From Mytilus californianus (lineage: Eukaryota; Mollusca; Bivalvia; Mytilida; Mytilidae): DNA of 64,000 bases. Below are positions 12,750 through 21,569 of the stretch, piece after piece. The stretch covers positions 47,309,278 through 47,373,277 of the forward strand of contig NW_026262701.1 of the NCBI RefSeq assembly GCF_021869535.1, given 5' to 3'. The notes beneath the pieces were generated by a model. It was not told where the DNA came from, made no database searches, and worked only from the letters and a program-made list of their open reading frames with translations. Numbering within the stretch: position 1 is the first letter of the stretch; every line of letters begins with the position of its first letter. Made by a program: the position numbers and the translations under genes.

Positions 12750-15700
12750 GCGTCACGTACAAATGCACTTGCAATATACCTCTTAATTGCAGCTTTAAAA
12801 ATACGAGACAACATTTGTCAGTCATCTTATTTTTGTATTTTAGTTACGAATTGAAACATCTGCAACTCTTGACACAAGATCCCTTCAATGGCAAGAGGGT
12901 TGGTTCAAAGTTAGTGATGGTTCTGTATCCCTGGCAACAGAAGGCCCATACATCATGAAGAAAGTGCAGAAAATAAAAAATACAAAGTAAGTTTAATTGG
13001 TCATGTTGGTCGATGGAAATGTAAGTTCTGCTAAATAAACTATGACAAATTTATTTACTTTAAAATTTGTACTCTTTAACTTAAACCAAATATGTTCTGA
13101 ATGATCTAAATTTAAATTAGAACACCGGTACTGTGTCGCATAATTTTACACGAGGACGGAAGTGTAATTACTGATTCCAAATTAGGCAATACAGAAAGAG
13201 TAGATGGAATATGATAAAATACTAACAGAAATGTCAACAGTAAATACATTGGACAAATTTAAAGTCAAACACGCTGACAGGAAATGTCCTCAAATTTTTC
13301 CTTGTGTCTAATCAATTAGCGGGGTAAAAAGTCATTCGAAAAAGATTTTCTTGATAGTCAAATTTATGATGAAAGCAGATTACTATTCATAATTGATTAA
13401 ATACTCGTGCTTCATTTAGCAATGTCAACTTTACCCACACAGCGTCACGTTAAGAAAAAAAAAAGAACAGTTACCGAGGAATATTGACTTCTCTACAAAA
13501 ACATTTATGATAAACTCTTTGCAAACAATAGATAAAAAAACCCTAATTTAAATGAATGACAAGTCGAGTTTTAAAAAAACAACAAGCTGAAGAGTTAAAA
13601 GATTGTCATAACAAGTTTTTAACCTTTATTTGCACCCAATGTTATACATCAAGCTTAAAATGTATAATTCATAAAATGGATAAGTGGAATCATCAAAAGT
13701 ATTTCGACCGTTACAAAAGAGCACACATTTAAGTATTGAATTCTTCTTTTTGTAATTTTATTGGGGTGTAAAAGCGTTGACTGAAGCACATATTGTATGA
13801 AGCATACTAAAAATGTGCGCACGATCATAGCTTTGACAGCCACATATTAAGAAAAAGAAGCATTCATTTCTAATAATTATATCTTAAATGCTACAATTGT
13901 AAAATTACAAGTTATATCAAGATTTGTGTTTGCTTGCCTATGCATTAAATTTTAGTGACCTTATCAGACGTTGTTTCTTTGTATTTGTCTTTGTATATTT
14001 GTAACCTTTACTGTTTAATCAATATTTGGTAATATACTTTTGACGTGGCTCAGTATTTATACGTCTCGCCATTGTGTTATTGTGCTATGGTCATTTTTAT
14101 ATTCTTATCTTCTATTTTTGCTTATGTACTTTTTCTATAGAGTGTCTATATGCCATTTTTTTTTCTTTGTTGAAAAAGTTTTTTTTTTGTTTTTTTTTAT
14201 AGTGATTAAGATTATATGACTGCTGTACCCCAATGTTTGACATTTTTACCTATTATGTCTGTTTCTTTTGATCACACATTGTTGTCAATATAATGGAATT
14301 CTATGCGACTGTCATACAAGTGAGAGGTTTAGCTAGCTATAAAACCAGGTTTAATCCACCATTTTCTACATAAGGAATTGCCTGTACCAATTCAGGAATA
14401 TGACAGTTGTTTTCCATTCGTTTGATGTGTTTGAGCTTTTGATTTTGCCATTTAATAAAAGACTTTCCGTTTTAAATTTTCCTTGAAGTTCGTCATTTTT
14501 GTTATTTTACTTTTTTCACGGGAAGCACGTACAGTCATGAATGTTGAGAAAACACTGTACAATTTGATTTGTAAATACCTCGCGAATGCTTTCAGCGAAT
14601 CAAAGGCACGGATTCTCATGAAGCATACATGCAATTTAATTATACCACATGTTGGGGTTGTACATTGAAACACATTTTTATTTTTGTATTTTTGGTTTCA
14701 CTGATTTAAGAACTATATTGATGTATATATATTAAACCGAAATTATTTTAAAGAATATTTTTGTTTCGTTTTAGTTACAGACCTCACAATATCAAGTCAA
14801 GTAACAGCAAAGTACCTCAATCATCGAACAATGTACTTCGGCGTCAAGGTCATGGTCATGGACATTACGGAAATCAGCTTCCATTTTCTGATGGTATTTC
14901 AGCCAATCAGCATGCAAAAATATGGAATCTAGAAACCTTTGACGATATAACAGACAAGCTGACATCCGGAAGATCAGTTTATGTGGTTGTTGACGCAACA
15001 ACGTGTTCCAAATCGGGTTACCCTATTCCAAACAGGTTTCATTTTGGCATGCATATAGACAATTTTGAGATTTCATTAGACAAGAGGAAATTTCATGGTG
15101 ACCTGTTAAAATTCTCTGCTATGAAAAAAGTTCTACATGAAAGTGGTAAGTTCATATATTTATTTTAGTAAGAACTAACAGTTCAAATGATCAAACTAAT
15201 TGGTTATTGCTTGATCAACGTCAAGTTGCAAATATTTCATGCACATTGAGGAAGGAACAAATTTAAACAAATACAAACAGAACATTAGCTCAGTAAATTG
15301 GTTGACAGAGGGAAAGGGCTGGCAATTTTGACGCCATTTAAAAATGAGGTTAGATAGGGAGGAAATTTTGGCTTGCAACAGGTCACTGCAAGGTTTTTTG
15401 AACGCACAGAGGGCGAGAGCGCCGTATATACATTGTATAACCACCACGAGAAAAAAAACTTGGCTGGGTATTTATACATCCCACATAACCAGATCGACTA
15501 CACTAGGGGGAGTTGTACTCAGAGACGGGTAAATTGGGTTGAATTTTTTATCCCGGTACCCTTAGGAGATCTAACTATAGTAATGATGATAACGTGAAAA
15601 GTTTTCATTTGTAACCGATTTAATTACTTACAATATATGCCATGTCGTAGTGGCCCATGTATACCGAAACACGTTGTATTGTAGGAGATTTTAAAGAATT

Positions 15701-18336
15701 AATCTCAAATATGCACGTTTTTTTTTTATATTGATACACGGTCAAGCATTGTAAAAGTTTTTATATTCTACATGATAAGTTTTGTTGCCAGTATTCTTTG
15801 TATGTGCTGCCGATTTTCAAATCACCATTTTTACGAATTTCAGATATAAAAGATATTCTACGAGAGGTAAAAGTGTACAGAGATGGAACTGTTGTAGTCG
15901 ATTATTATATCATGGATAGTTTCAGCAACCACGTTACTCAACAAGCAATGGCTGTTTGTCGAATATACAACTCACAGACGAAGTAATTATTTATACATTA
16001 TTTAGTATAGTATTTCCGATATAAAATATATTCTACGAGAAGTAAAACTGTACAGAGATGGAATTGTTGTAGCCGATTATTATATCATGGATAGTTTCAA
16101 CAACCATAAATGATTTGACGCAACAAGTATTTTTCTAGTTTATAAAACATTCACAATCTATGTCATTTCGAGTTTTAGACCATTGTTTACACCCCCCCCC
16201 CTCACACAACAAAACAACGTTATAGAACTACGTTTACGGAATTGAGGTTTAAAAAAAGTAAGAAGATACGTAGGGGCTAATTAAAATCTTATAATAGGAC
16301 AGACAACAATTGACCAAAAAGGTCCATAGCATACTACAAAGAAAGACTTGACAGAACGAAACCTATTTGAACCTGTGTATTCCAGGGGTATGCAGTTCCC
16401 GATTCACTACTCACCAGTGTTACTAGTGCATGGTGATGTCCAAAACAAATACAAATTTAATTTATTCAACATGTCAGTCCTTACAATAGTTACTTTTTAC
16501 TAAGTATCGTACGTAGAATGAAGTATAGATCTGGAACTAAGTTACCTGCATGTTAAAATGTCCAAAACATAGTAAGAAATCATATCGTAATGGGGGCCTC
16601 GGTGGCCGATAGGTCTAAGTAGTTTATCTAAACAACCGCCAGCCTGTCAATACTGAGGTTGTGAGTTCGAACCCCACACTTTGCAGGTGCGTTAGACTCC
16701 GATCTGGCGGTTCTCTCCGGATAGATAGTCAGTAGTGCTTAAAGTGGCGTTAACCACCAACAATCAATCGATCATATCGTAACATTTAATACACAGTATA
16801 TTTCAAGGATTGAATGTTTAACAATATTTCATTATTTTTTGCAGAGACGGTCATGTAAAATTTACTTCTGATCCATTCAAACTCGTTAAATCAGTAAAAT
16901 CTTTCGGCGCACTCCGAGCAGCTCTAAAGAAAGGACGAGACGCCAAGATGGTGGTAGATTTGACAAAATGTTCACACACACTTGACAAAACAACGATCAT
17001 TGGTGGAACATTAAAAGGTTTGTGATTTTTTTTAAGAGACAACCCTAGATTGCAAATATAGAACTCTCAACGTCAACAAATTGACATTACATAAGACGAC
17101 AACAGTTCTTAAATAAACTGAAATAGTGGTTCCTGTTCCCGGGACAACGGTCTGGAACTTTAGCTTACAGTTGGATTCACTAGCCATATTATATAGTGGT
17201 TTTGCATTCGATCACCTGTCTATTGAAACCACACAAAAGGCCAATATGTACACATTCTTTAGGGTGATAATTCTCTAATCGACGTTCATGCTTTCATCAA
17301 TTTCAAATTTCTCACTATGATTAATATGATTTTTTTTACGAGACAACCCTAGATTGCAAATATAGAACTCTCAACGTCAACAAATTGACATTACATAAGA
17401 CGACAACAGTTCTTAAATAAACTGAAATAGTGGTTCCTGTTCCCGGGACAACGGTCTGGAACTTTAGCTTACAGTTGGATTCACTAGCCATATTATATAG
17501 TGGTTTTGCATTCGATCACCTGTCTATTGAAACCACACAAAAGGCCAATATGTACACATTCTTTAGGGTGATAATTCTCTAATCGACGTTCATGCTTTCA
17601 TCAATTTCAAATTTCTCACTATGATTAATATGAATCAATTAAAAGCTCACTGACATCATTCAACAAGAAATTGTTAGTCTTCTTGATTTTATTCAAAACT
17701 CTTAATAAATAGTTTTTATTTATGAAAAGACAAAAAATGATACGTTCATTAAAAATCACTAATCATAGAAGAACAGACAACCCAGTGGCAAAAAGAAAAA
17801 GGAACAGTTTAAAAAATAGAAAACGAAGGAAAACACGAATCGAAATCCACCAAAATTCGTGGGTAACATCAAGCGCTCCGGAAGGTAAAACATTTATTAA
17901 AACAATTCTGACTACTGGCTCTTATTCTTATAAAGAAATGCACTTGGTTTGAGAAGTAACCTTTTACTGGATTTAAGTATATAAATTAAAATGAGGTTCG
18001 GGTGTGCTGGTCAACTTTGATATTTGATAACATTGTTTTAAGGCATTGGGTTATAGATATATTCTTTTTATTTCAGATTACGATTTTTTAAATTCTGGGA
18101 ACACAATAGCAGCAACAATTGAAAGAATTCACAGCAATATGGATACAGAAAGTATTATAACGTCAAAAAATGCTTTTGCTTTGTTTTCCATAAATAATCG
18201 TATGACATTGACATTGAAATCACGAAATATTTCTAAAAATAGTTCAGATTTTTTTCTGGACAAAACTATACAACATCGATGTATTATAGGGAGAGACACT
18301 AAGAAAAATGGTTTAGGTCTATTTTACTCTCAGTGA
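1855..18336 (+). CDS. Secreted CpcT/CpeT-domain protein with two VirK-like domains (seven-exon gene)
   Basis: Seven exons (1855-2409, 12844-12986, 14775-15145, 15844-15982, 16845-17017, 17777-17884, 18077-18336) join with matching phases (0,2,1,2,1,1) into 1749 nt, 582 residues plus stop. The start codon opens a hydrophobic signal peptide (about residues 1-26). Residues about 33-230 match the CpcT/CpeT family: the G-x-Y-x-N-x-x-Q opening, PVYIP, YIEQY, KQWLY, two conserved Cys, and a closing EGPYIMKK. In cyanobacteria this family attaches bilins to phycobiliproteins; here the substrate is unknown. A basic linker with GHGHGH follows. Then come a VirK-like domain (about 280-410) and a second one (about 420-582), each with the 'VVVD..C' or 'VVDLTKC' strand and a late Cys. 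VirK-like domains have no established biochemical role. The family calls are by eye. Skipping exon 6 would also keep frame (546 residues). A secreted, possibly ligand-binding or defence role is inference. Confidence 0.72.
3613..3640 (+). repeat. (CTGT)n microsatellite
   Basis: About six tandem CTGT tetranucleotides followed by a degenerating TTTGTTTTG tract. Confidence 0.8.
4851..4925 (+). repeat. Dispersed repeat fragment (3' tail)
   Basis: Contains GGATAGTTGTCTCATTAGC and AATCATACACCATCTCC, the same tail as in the repeat at 278-420. Confidence 0.55.
9496..10545 (+). repeat. Minisatellite, about 26 imperfect copies of a 37-41 bp unit
   Basis: Tandem units of the form CACTTACACGCATCCTTTCC followed by TACTACGGCACCAAGGGAGG. 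The best-kept section (about 9,990-10,120) has a 40-base period. Two subtypes alternate: GGGTGGCACCTA in the first part and GGGAGGCACTTA later. Because some units have lengths divisible by three, the array produces spurious open frames with repeated THPFLLRQ peptides. It lies in intron 1. Confidence 0.9.
11990..12065 (+). repeat. Dispersed repeat fragment (3' tail)
   Basis: CGTTGGATTTCTGTCTCATT and the following CTACATCTCC resemble the tails at 278-420 and 4851-4925. Diverged and short. Confidence 0.4.
12134..12320 (-). repeat. Dispersed repeat, inverted relative to the 15195-15560 copy
   Basis: The reverse complement shares both ends with the copy in intron 3: ATTGCTTGAT...ACGTCAAG and AAATATTTCATGCA at one end, TATTTATACATCCCA at the other. 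The middle, with GGGGACGTTAACTCTGATGC, also resembles the blocks at 27625, 48355 and 62265. Confidence 0.55.
12671..12747 (+). repeat. (CAT)n microsatellite, about 25 uninterrupted repeats
   Basis: A perfect CAT trinucleotide run ending 97 bases before the exon 2 acceptor. Its translation gives a poly-His open frame at 12650-12958 that is not a gene. The perfect, long run suggests high length polymorphism. Confidence 0.95.
12844..12986 (+). CDS. Exon 2: C-terminal end of the CpcT/CpeT domain
   Basis: Enters in phase 0 and leaves in phase 2. It encodes residues 186-233, starting LRIETSATL. It contains LQWQEGWFKVSDGSVSLA and ends the domain with EGPYIMKKV, the family's closing 'GPY.f.K' motif. 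The acceptor follows a T-rich tract and the donor is ACAAA/GTAAGT. Joining it directly to exon 1 gives a collinear domain without a gap, so no exon is needed in the 10.4-kb intron. Confidence 0.75.
12987..14774 (+). other. Intron 2
   Basis: Bounded by GTAAGT and a TTGTTTCGTTTTAG acceptor. The only recognisable content is a Penelope-like 3' fragment at about 13965-14515. The open frames on either strand at 14452-14673 belong to that repeat. Confidence 0.7.
13965..14515 (+). mobile_element. Penelope-like element, 3' UTR-only fragment
   Basis: Collinear with the 3' tail of the - strand Penelope-like element at 38793-40630. Shared blocks include AACCTTTACTGTTTA, TTGCTTATGTAC, ATTGTTGTCAATATAATGGA, GAGGTTTAGCTAGCTATAAA and the terminal TTTTTGTTATTTTAC. 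No reverse transcriptase sequence remains, so it is a heavily 5'-truncated insertion. It ends about 260 bases before exon 3. Confidence 0.7.
14775..15145 (+). CDS. Exon 3: basic linker and start of VirK-like domain 1
   Basis: Enters in phase 2 and leaves in phase 1, encoding residues 233-357. The first ~45 residues are a polar, Ser/Asn/Arg-rich linker with GHGHGH, probably disordered and possibly metal-binding (inference). From about residue 280 a VirK-like fold begins: TFDDITDKLTSGRSVYVVVD, then TTC, and HFGMHIDNFEI. VirK proteins of plant-associated and other bacteria share this 'L..G..V...D...C' start. The donor is AGTG/GTAAGT. Confidence 0.75.
15146..15843 (+). other. Intron 3
   Basis: Most of the intron is a dispersed repeat (about 15195-15560). 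The open frames seen in it on both strands belong to that repeat. Confidence 0.7.
15195..15560 (+). repeat. Dispersed repeat in intron 3
   Basis: Starts with GGTTATTGCTTGATCAACG and AAATATTTCATGCAC and ends near GGGTATTTATACATCCC. Both ends match the inverted copy at 12134-12320, but the middle differs. I know this sequence as interspersed in mussel DNA; its class is not clear. Confidence 0.55.
15844..15982 (+). CDS. Exon 4: C-terminal half of VirK-like domain 1
   Basis: Enters in phase 1 (GAT completed across the junction) and leaves in phase 2. It encodes DIKDILREVKVYRDGTVVVD, a membrane-independent beta-rich segment, and the late conserved Cys in AVCRIY, matching the VirK C-terminal pattern 'V..DG.V.I......C'. 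The acceptor is ACGAATTTCAG and the donor CGAA/GTAATT. A decayed second copy lies 35 bases downstream. Confidence 0.75.
16018..16115 (+). pseudogene. Inactivated tandem copy of exon 4
   Basis: From GATATAAAATATATTC to ATGGATAGTTTCAACAACCA this follows exon 4 with only a few substitutions (for example GTCGAT to GCCGAT). The acceptor that reads TTTCAG in the real exon reads TTTCCG here, so the AG is lost. The reading frame stops at CATAAATGA, where exon 4 has CACGTTACTC. A short trailing match, ACGCAACAAG, remains. It is therefore a dead duplicate exon. Confidence 0.8.
16591..16770 (+). mobile_element. tRNA-derived SINE with 12-bp target-site duplications
   Basis: The body starts TGGGGGCCTCGGTGGCCGAT and has a Pol III A-box-like TGGCCGATAGG and a B-box-like GAGTTCGAACCCC. 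It then has a tRNA-unrelated part with AAAGTGGCGTTAACC and a CAATCAATC tail. ATCATATCGTAA flanks it perfectly at 16579-16590 and 16771-16782. The 5' part cannot fold into a proper acceptor stem, so it is not a tRNA gene. It sits in intron 4. Confidence 0.88.
16845..17017 (+). CDS. Exon 5: start of VirK-like domain 2
   Basis: Enters in phase 2 and leaves in phase 1, encoding residues 403-461. It contains FGALRAALKKGRDAKMVVDL followed by TKCSH and GGTLKG, the same 'L..G..V.VDL..C......GG' start seen in domain 1, so the protein carries a tandem pair. The acceptor is ATTATTTTTTGCAG and the donor AAAAG/GTTTGT. Confidence 0.75.
17024..17631 (+). repeat. Near-perfect tandem duplication of a 304-bp segment in intron 5
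   Basis: Copy 1 (17024-17327) and copy 2 (17328-17631) start GATTTTTTTT and end CTATGATTAATAT. By eye the only difference is TTTAAG versus TTTACG near the start. The segment has no recognised element features. The very high identity means a recent event or an assembly or haplotype artefact. Confidence 0.92.
17777..17884 (+). CDS. Probable exon 6: middle of VirK-like domain 2
   Basis: A 108-bp, phase 1-1 segment encoding a Lys/Arg-rich stretch (AKRKRNSLKNRKRRKTRIEI) and then HQNSWVTSSAPEG. That tail fills the place of the 'F.I......FS' strand between exon 5 and exon 7. The donor GGAAG/GTAAAA is good. The acceptor is uncertain: GAACAG ending at 17776 and CCCAG ending at 17785 are both in phase, and neither has a clean pyrimidine tract. 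The exon lies outside the duplicated units downstream. It can be skipped without a frame change. Confidence 0.5.
18077..18336 (+). CDS. Exon 7 (last exon, copy 1): end of VirK-like domain 2
   Basis: The acceptor ATTCTTTTTATTTCAG is strong and the exon enters in phase 1 (GAT). It encodes DYDFLNSGNTIAATIERIHS and a middle part rich in Ser and Asn, then the conserved late Cys in HRCIIGRDTKKNG and the final LFYSQ, with TGA at 18334-18336. The 'C-x-I-G' near the end agrees with the VirK C-terminus. Four further copies of this exon lie downstream, each heading a repeated unit. Confidence 0.75.
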
Positions 18337-19457
18337 TTATTGACCAATACTTGTTTTTTTCAGTCGTGATAAAGTACAGGTCAGAAACCGATAGTCTTTC
18401 TACAAATTTTACCAATATAAACCCTTATGTAACTGATAAAGGGCACATTTCTACAACATCCAAGTTCTCTTGTTTTCTTTATAAGCAGTATAAATATACT
18501 ATTGAAAATTCATGATCTGGTTGTAAATTACATAGAACAACATTGTACGTTTAATAACTTATTACCACGATAGGTTGAACGGGTTTATGTTCCGTCAGTT
18601 ATTGGCAGGTGTTTTACTTCTCCTTAACTGCGAGTGAAATGGAAAGCTATGTTAAACATTAAAACATTTTGTTAATCGGACAACAGATCTTTTTCATATA
18701 TATATATATATATTCGGCTAACTTCCATGTAAATCCAGTGATCAATTATCAATGGTAGTTTTATAAAATAATTGAATTGATAGTGAATGTCTCATACATT
18801 CTACGAAGTATTCATTTATTCGGCAGTTTACAGAAAAAAAACAAATTATAAATTTTGTCTTCGAGTCATTGTGTAATGCGGAGATTTTATTTGTTGATTG
18901 TTATATAACCATGATTCCTTGTATATAATTGTTATATTTATTAAATTATTTATTTTTATACATGAATTGTTGTTTACAAATTTAAGAGTGACACTAATGA
19001 TTTCACACAACTACAATTGAACATTAATTATTTTAGGTTCAACGAACAAAAGTGAATCTCCAGAGTTTATTAATGTGTAAACTTGACCAATTTACCCACA
19101 CACGAATAAAAACATCAATAAACTCTGGTTAAATGCGTTTAATCCTTGTAATTCTTTACCTGTTTAATACTTTTAAACAGTGTAAATAGCCGTTTGTATG
19201 TGTATCGTGAATTCTAGTTTGTTATATATTGGTTACGATTGATTGATTGGTGTTAGCTTTACATCGCCTCCAAACAAAATGGCTATATTGCGACGAGAGC
19301 TAATTCAAGTATTTTTTACTATTGTTTACGAAAGAAGTCTGATGAACACATATTTAAAAATAACCTGCCACAGATATCACAACCGGAGTGAAGTATTCCT
19401 AATTGTGCCATTCATTATCTCATAAGGGTCGTCAATACGATAGGTAATTCTGCAAAG
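18337..19457 (+). other. 3' UTR or 3' flank, repeated in all five units
   Basis: Non-coding. Blocks such as TAAAGGGCACATTTCTACAA, GGTTTATGTTCCGTCAGTTA and AACCATGATTCCTTGTATAT recur after each last-exon copy. AATAAA motifs near 19105 and 19117 are the nearest obvious poly(A) signals, about 770 bases after the stop. Confidence 0.5.
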
Positions 19458-21257
19458 CAATGGGCTAAACGAGAGAAAGAAGACGTAGATACTCTTTCCG
19501 AATAGATTAAGGCTGTGAGGTCGTTGATACAAATCAGAATTAAGAAACTAAATGGGTCTATCAATACCCATGCTACGTCAATCTTTAAAGACCCAAATGT
19601 TGCAAAAAACGTGCCCTTCCTCCATGACAAATATGTTGTTGTCCCCGCAGATAAAGCCCCAAACAACATCGTTTTTGTGTGTAAATCTCATTACATAAAC
19701 TGCTTGATAAATGAATTAGGTATTGACAATTCACTTGGAAACTCAACGTATTCCCTCACGACACTTACCAAAGAGGAAATCCTGGATAATCATAGGTCCC
19801 TTTGGAATTTCAACCAAAGATGAAGAACTGGATTTTCCATCACTGTATTGGATACCTAAACTACATAAGTGTCCTTACAAACAACGGTATATTGCTGGGT
19901 CTTCCAAGTGCTCCTCTAAACCTCTTTCTAAATTATTAACATCTATTTTATCAGCAATCAAAGCCGGGCTTCAAAGTTATTGTGAAACTGCCTATTCTAG
20001 AGGTGGCGTGAATCAGATGTGGATACACAAATATTCCAAAGATATTTTAGAGTACATACAATCTAAGACTCTCTCATCTTGCGATAGTATTAAAACATTT
20101 GACTTTTCTACACTTTACACCAGTATTCCCCATTCCAAACTAAAAGACAAATTGAAAGAGTTAGTATTGCTTTGTTTTATAAAAAAGAATGGCGAACGTA
20201 GGTACAAGTATCTTGTCTTGGGGAGGGATAAATCCTACTTTGTAAAGAATCACTCTGATTCAAACAAAAAATTCTCTGAAACTGACATTATCAAGATGCT
20301 TGATTTCTTGATTGACAACATATTTGTTACGTTTGGAGGACGTGTTTTTCAACAGACTGTCGGCATTCCAATGGGAACCAATTGTGCCCCTCTTCTTGCC
20401 GACTTGTTTCTTTATTATTATGAGGCTGACTTCATACAGGAACTTCTTAGGAAGAAAGATAAGAAGATAACAATATCCTTTAACTTTACTTTCCGCTATA
20501 TAGATGATGTTCTTTCACTAAATAATTCAAAATTTGGTGACTATGTTGAACGCATCTATCCCATCGAACTAGAGATAAAGGATACTACAGATACAGTTAA
20601 GTCTGCCTCATATCTTGACTTACATCTAGAAATTGACAATGAGGGTCGGTTGAAAACAAAACCTTACGACAAAAGAGATGATTTCAGCTTCCCAATTGTG
20701 AACTTTCCATTTCTATGTAGCAACATTTCAGCAGCGCCTGCATACGGAGTATATATCTCCCAATTGATACGATATTCTCGGGCTTGTATTCCCTATCATG
20801 ATTTCCTTGTTAGAGGGTTGCTGCTCACAAGAAAGCTATTAAACCAAGAGTTCCAAATGGTGAAGTTGAAATCATCCCTTCGTAAATTTTACGGACGCCA
20901 TCACGAGTTGGTTGTCCGTTATCGAATAACCGTTTCACAGATGATATCGGATTTGTTCCTTATGTCGTAATTACAATCCACTTCCTTTTTCACCACGAAT
21001 GTGACCTACCGGATTTGTAATAACATGTGCAACACGACGGGTGCCACATGTGGAGCAGGATCTGCTTACCCTTCCGGAGCACCTGAGATCACCCCCAGTT
21101 TTTGGTGGGGTTCGTGTTGCTTAGTCTTTGGTTTTCTATGTTGTGTCTTGTGTACTATTATTTGTCTTGTTTGTCTTTTATTTTTTAGCCATGGCGTTGT
21201 CAGTTTATTTTCGATCTATGAGTTTGACTGTCCCTCTGGTATCTTTCGCTCCTCTTT
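19458..21257 (+). mobile_element. Penelope-like retroelement, 5'-truncated, degenerate
   Basis: The insertion is delimited by comparison with unit 3. Unit 3 reads GCAAAGTACACAATCTTGATG without interruption (34841-34860); here GCAAAG and ACACAATATTGATG are separated by about 1.8 kb. It contains a reverse transcriptase reading frame and a characteristic tail ending GTATCTTTCGCTCCTCTTTT. No GIY-YIG endonuclease is visible. Damage: an in-frame stop at about 19503 and a frameshift near 19805-19821. Confidence 0.8.
19515..20970 (+). pseudogene. Reverse transcriptase of the Penelope-like element (frameshifted)
   Basis: The N-terminal part (19515-19823, with YVVVPADKAPNNIVFV) and the main part (in frame from about 19805 to 20970) lie in different frames, so a small indel separates them. 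The main part carries 'PKLHK...RYIAGSS', motif A FDFSTLYTSIP, motif B GIPMGTNCAPLLADLF, and the catalytic YIDD in RYIDDVLSLNN. It ends with SASYLDLHLEI and ISQLIRYSRAC. The 'PKxHK...R.I.GS' opening and the motif spacing suit Penelope-like RTs. It would act in target-primed copying of the element. Confidence 0.8.
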
Positions 21258-21266
21258 TACACAATA

Positions 21267-21563
21267 TTGATGTACATTTGGTAAGATGCATATAAACTGT
21301 TTATCCATAAAGCTGTATATAAAATGTACATCTGTTGAAATGCCTATAAATTGCACATCCGTGCAAATGTACATAAACTGTATATCTTTTAAGATGTATG
21401 TACGTCTTAACAAATGTACAGCTATTAATTAAGCATCTTTAAAGATGTACATATTATAAACATTTTAACAGACACACAGTCAGTTTATACGTAGCTCAAC
21501 AGATATACAGTTTACATATTTATAAATGGACAATCTATATACTTCTTAACAGATGTACATCAA
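21267..21563. repeat. Foldback (inverted-repeat) block B, copy 1
   Basis: The left end TTGATGTACATTTGGTAAGA and the right end (reverse complement TTGATGTACATCTGTTAAGA) form imperfect terminal inverted repeats of about 35 bases. The interior is made of related short motifs (ACATCTGTTGAAATG, AAACTGTATATC). Copies recur in units 2, 3 and 4. Confidence 0.65.
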
Positions 21564-21569
21564 GATGAC

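Larger units (their letters stand above)
2410..12843 (+). other. Intron 1 (about 10.4 kb)
   Basis: Bounded by GTAAGT at 2410 and a TTTTTGTATTTTAG acceptor ending at 12843. It contains a CTGT microsatellite (3613), dispersed repeat fragments (4851, 11990, 12134), a 40-bp-unit minisatellite (9496-10545) and a (CAT)n tract just before the acceptor. About 4.9-9.5 kb and 10.6-11.9 kb show nothing recognisable. The short open frames in it are AT-rich and lack domain features. Confidence 0.7.

Noticed and set aside
12650-12958. Poly-His open frame
   Set aside because: Read-through of the (CAT)n microsatellite and, in the wrong frame, exon 2.
16591-16680. tRNA gene
   Set aside because: A and B boxes are present but the acceptor and anticodon stems do not form, and the tail and 12-bp target duplications mark a SINE.
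17722-17952. Stand-alone small basic protein
   Set aside because: Only the 17777-17884 part is supported, as an exon between good splice sites; the ATG region and tail look intronic.
19243-19425. 60-codon open frame after the last exon
   Set aside because: Part of the repeated 3' flank; equivalents in other units (34650) are interrupted.
21001-21270. Small Cys-rich hydrophobic protein
   Set aside because: It is the 3' tail of the Penelope-like element at 19458-21257 read in an open frame.
21267-21563. CRISPR-like array
   Set aside because: Short repeated words are irregularly spaced and imperfect within an inverted-repeat block of a eukaryotic genome.
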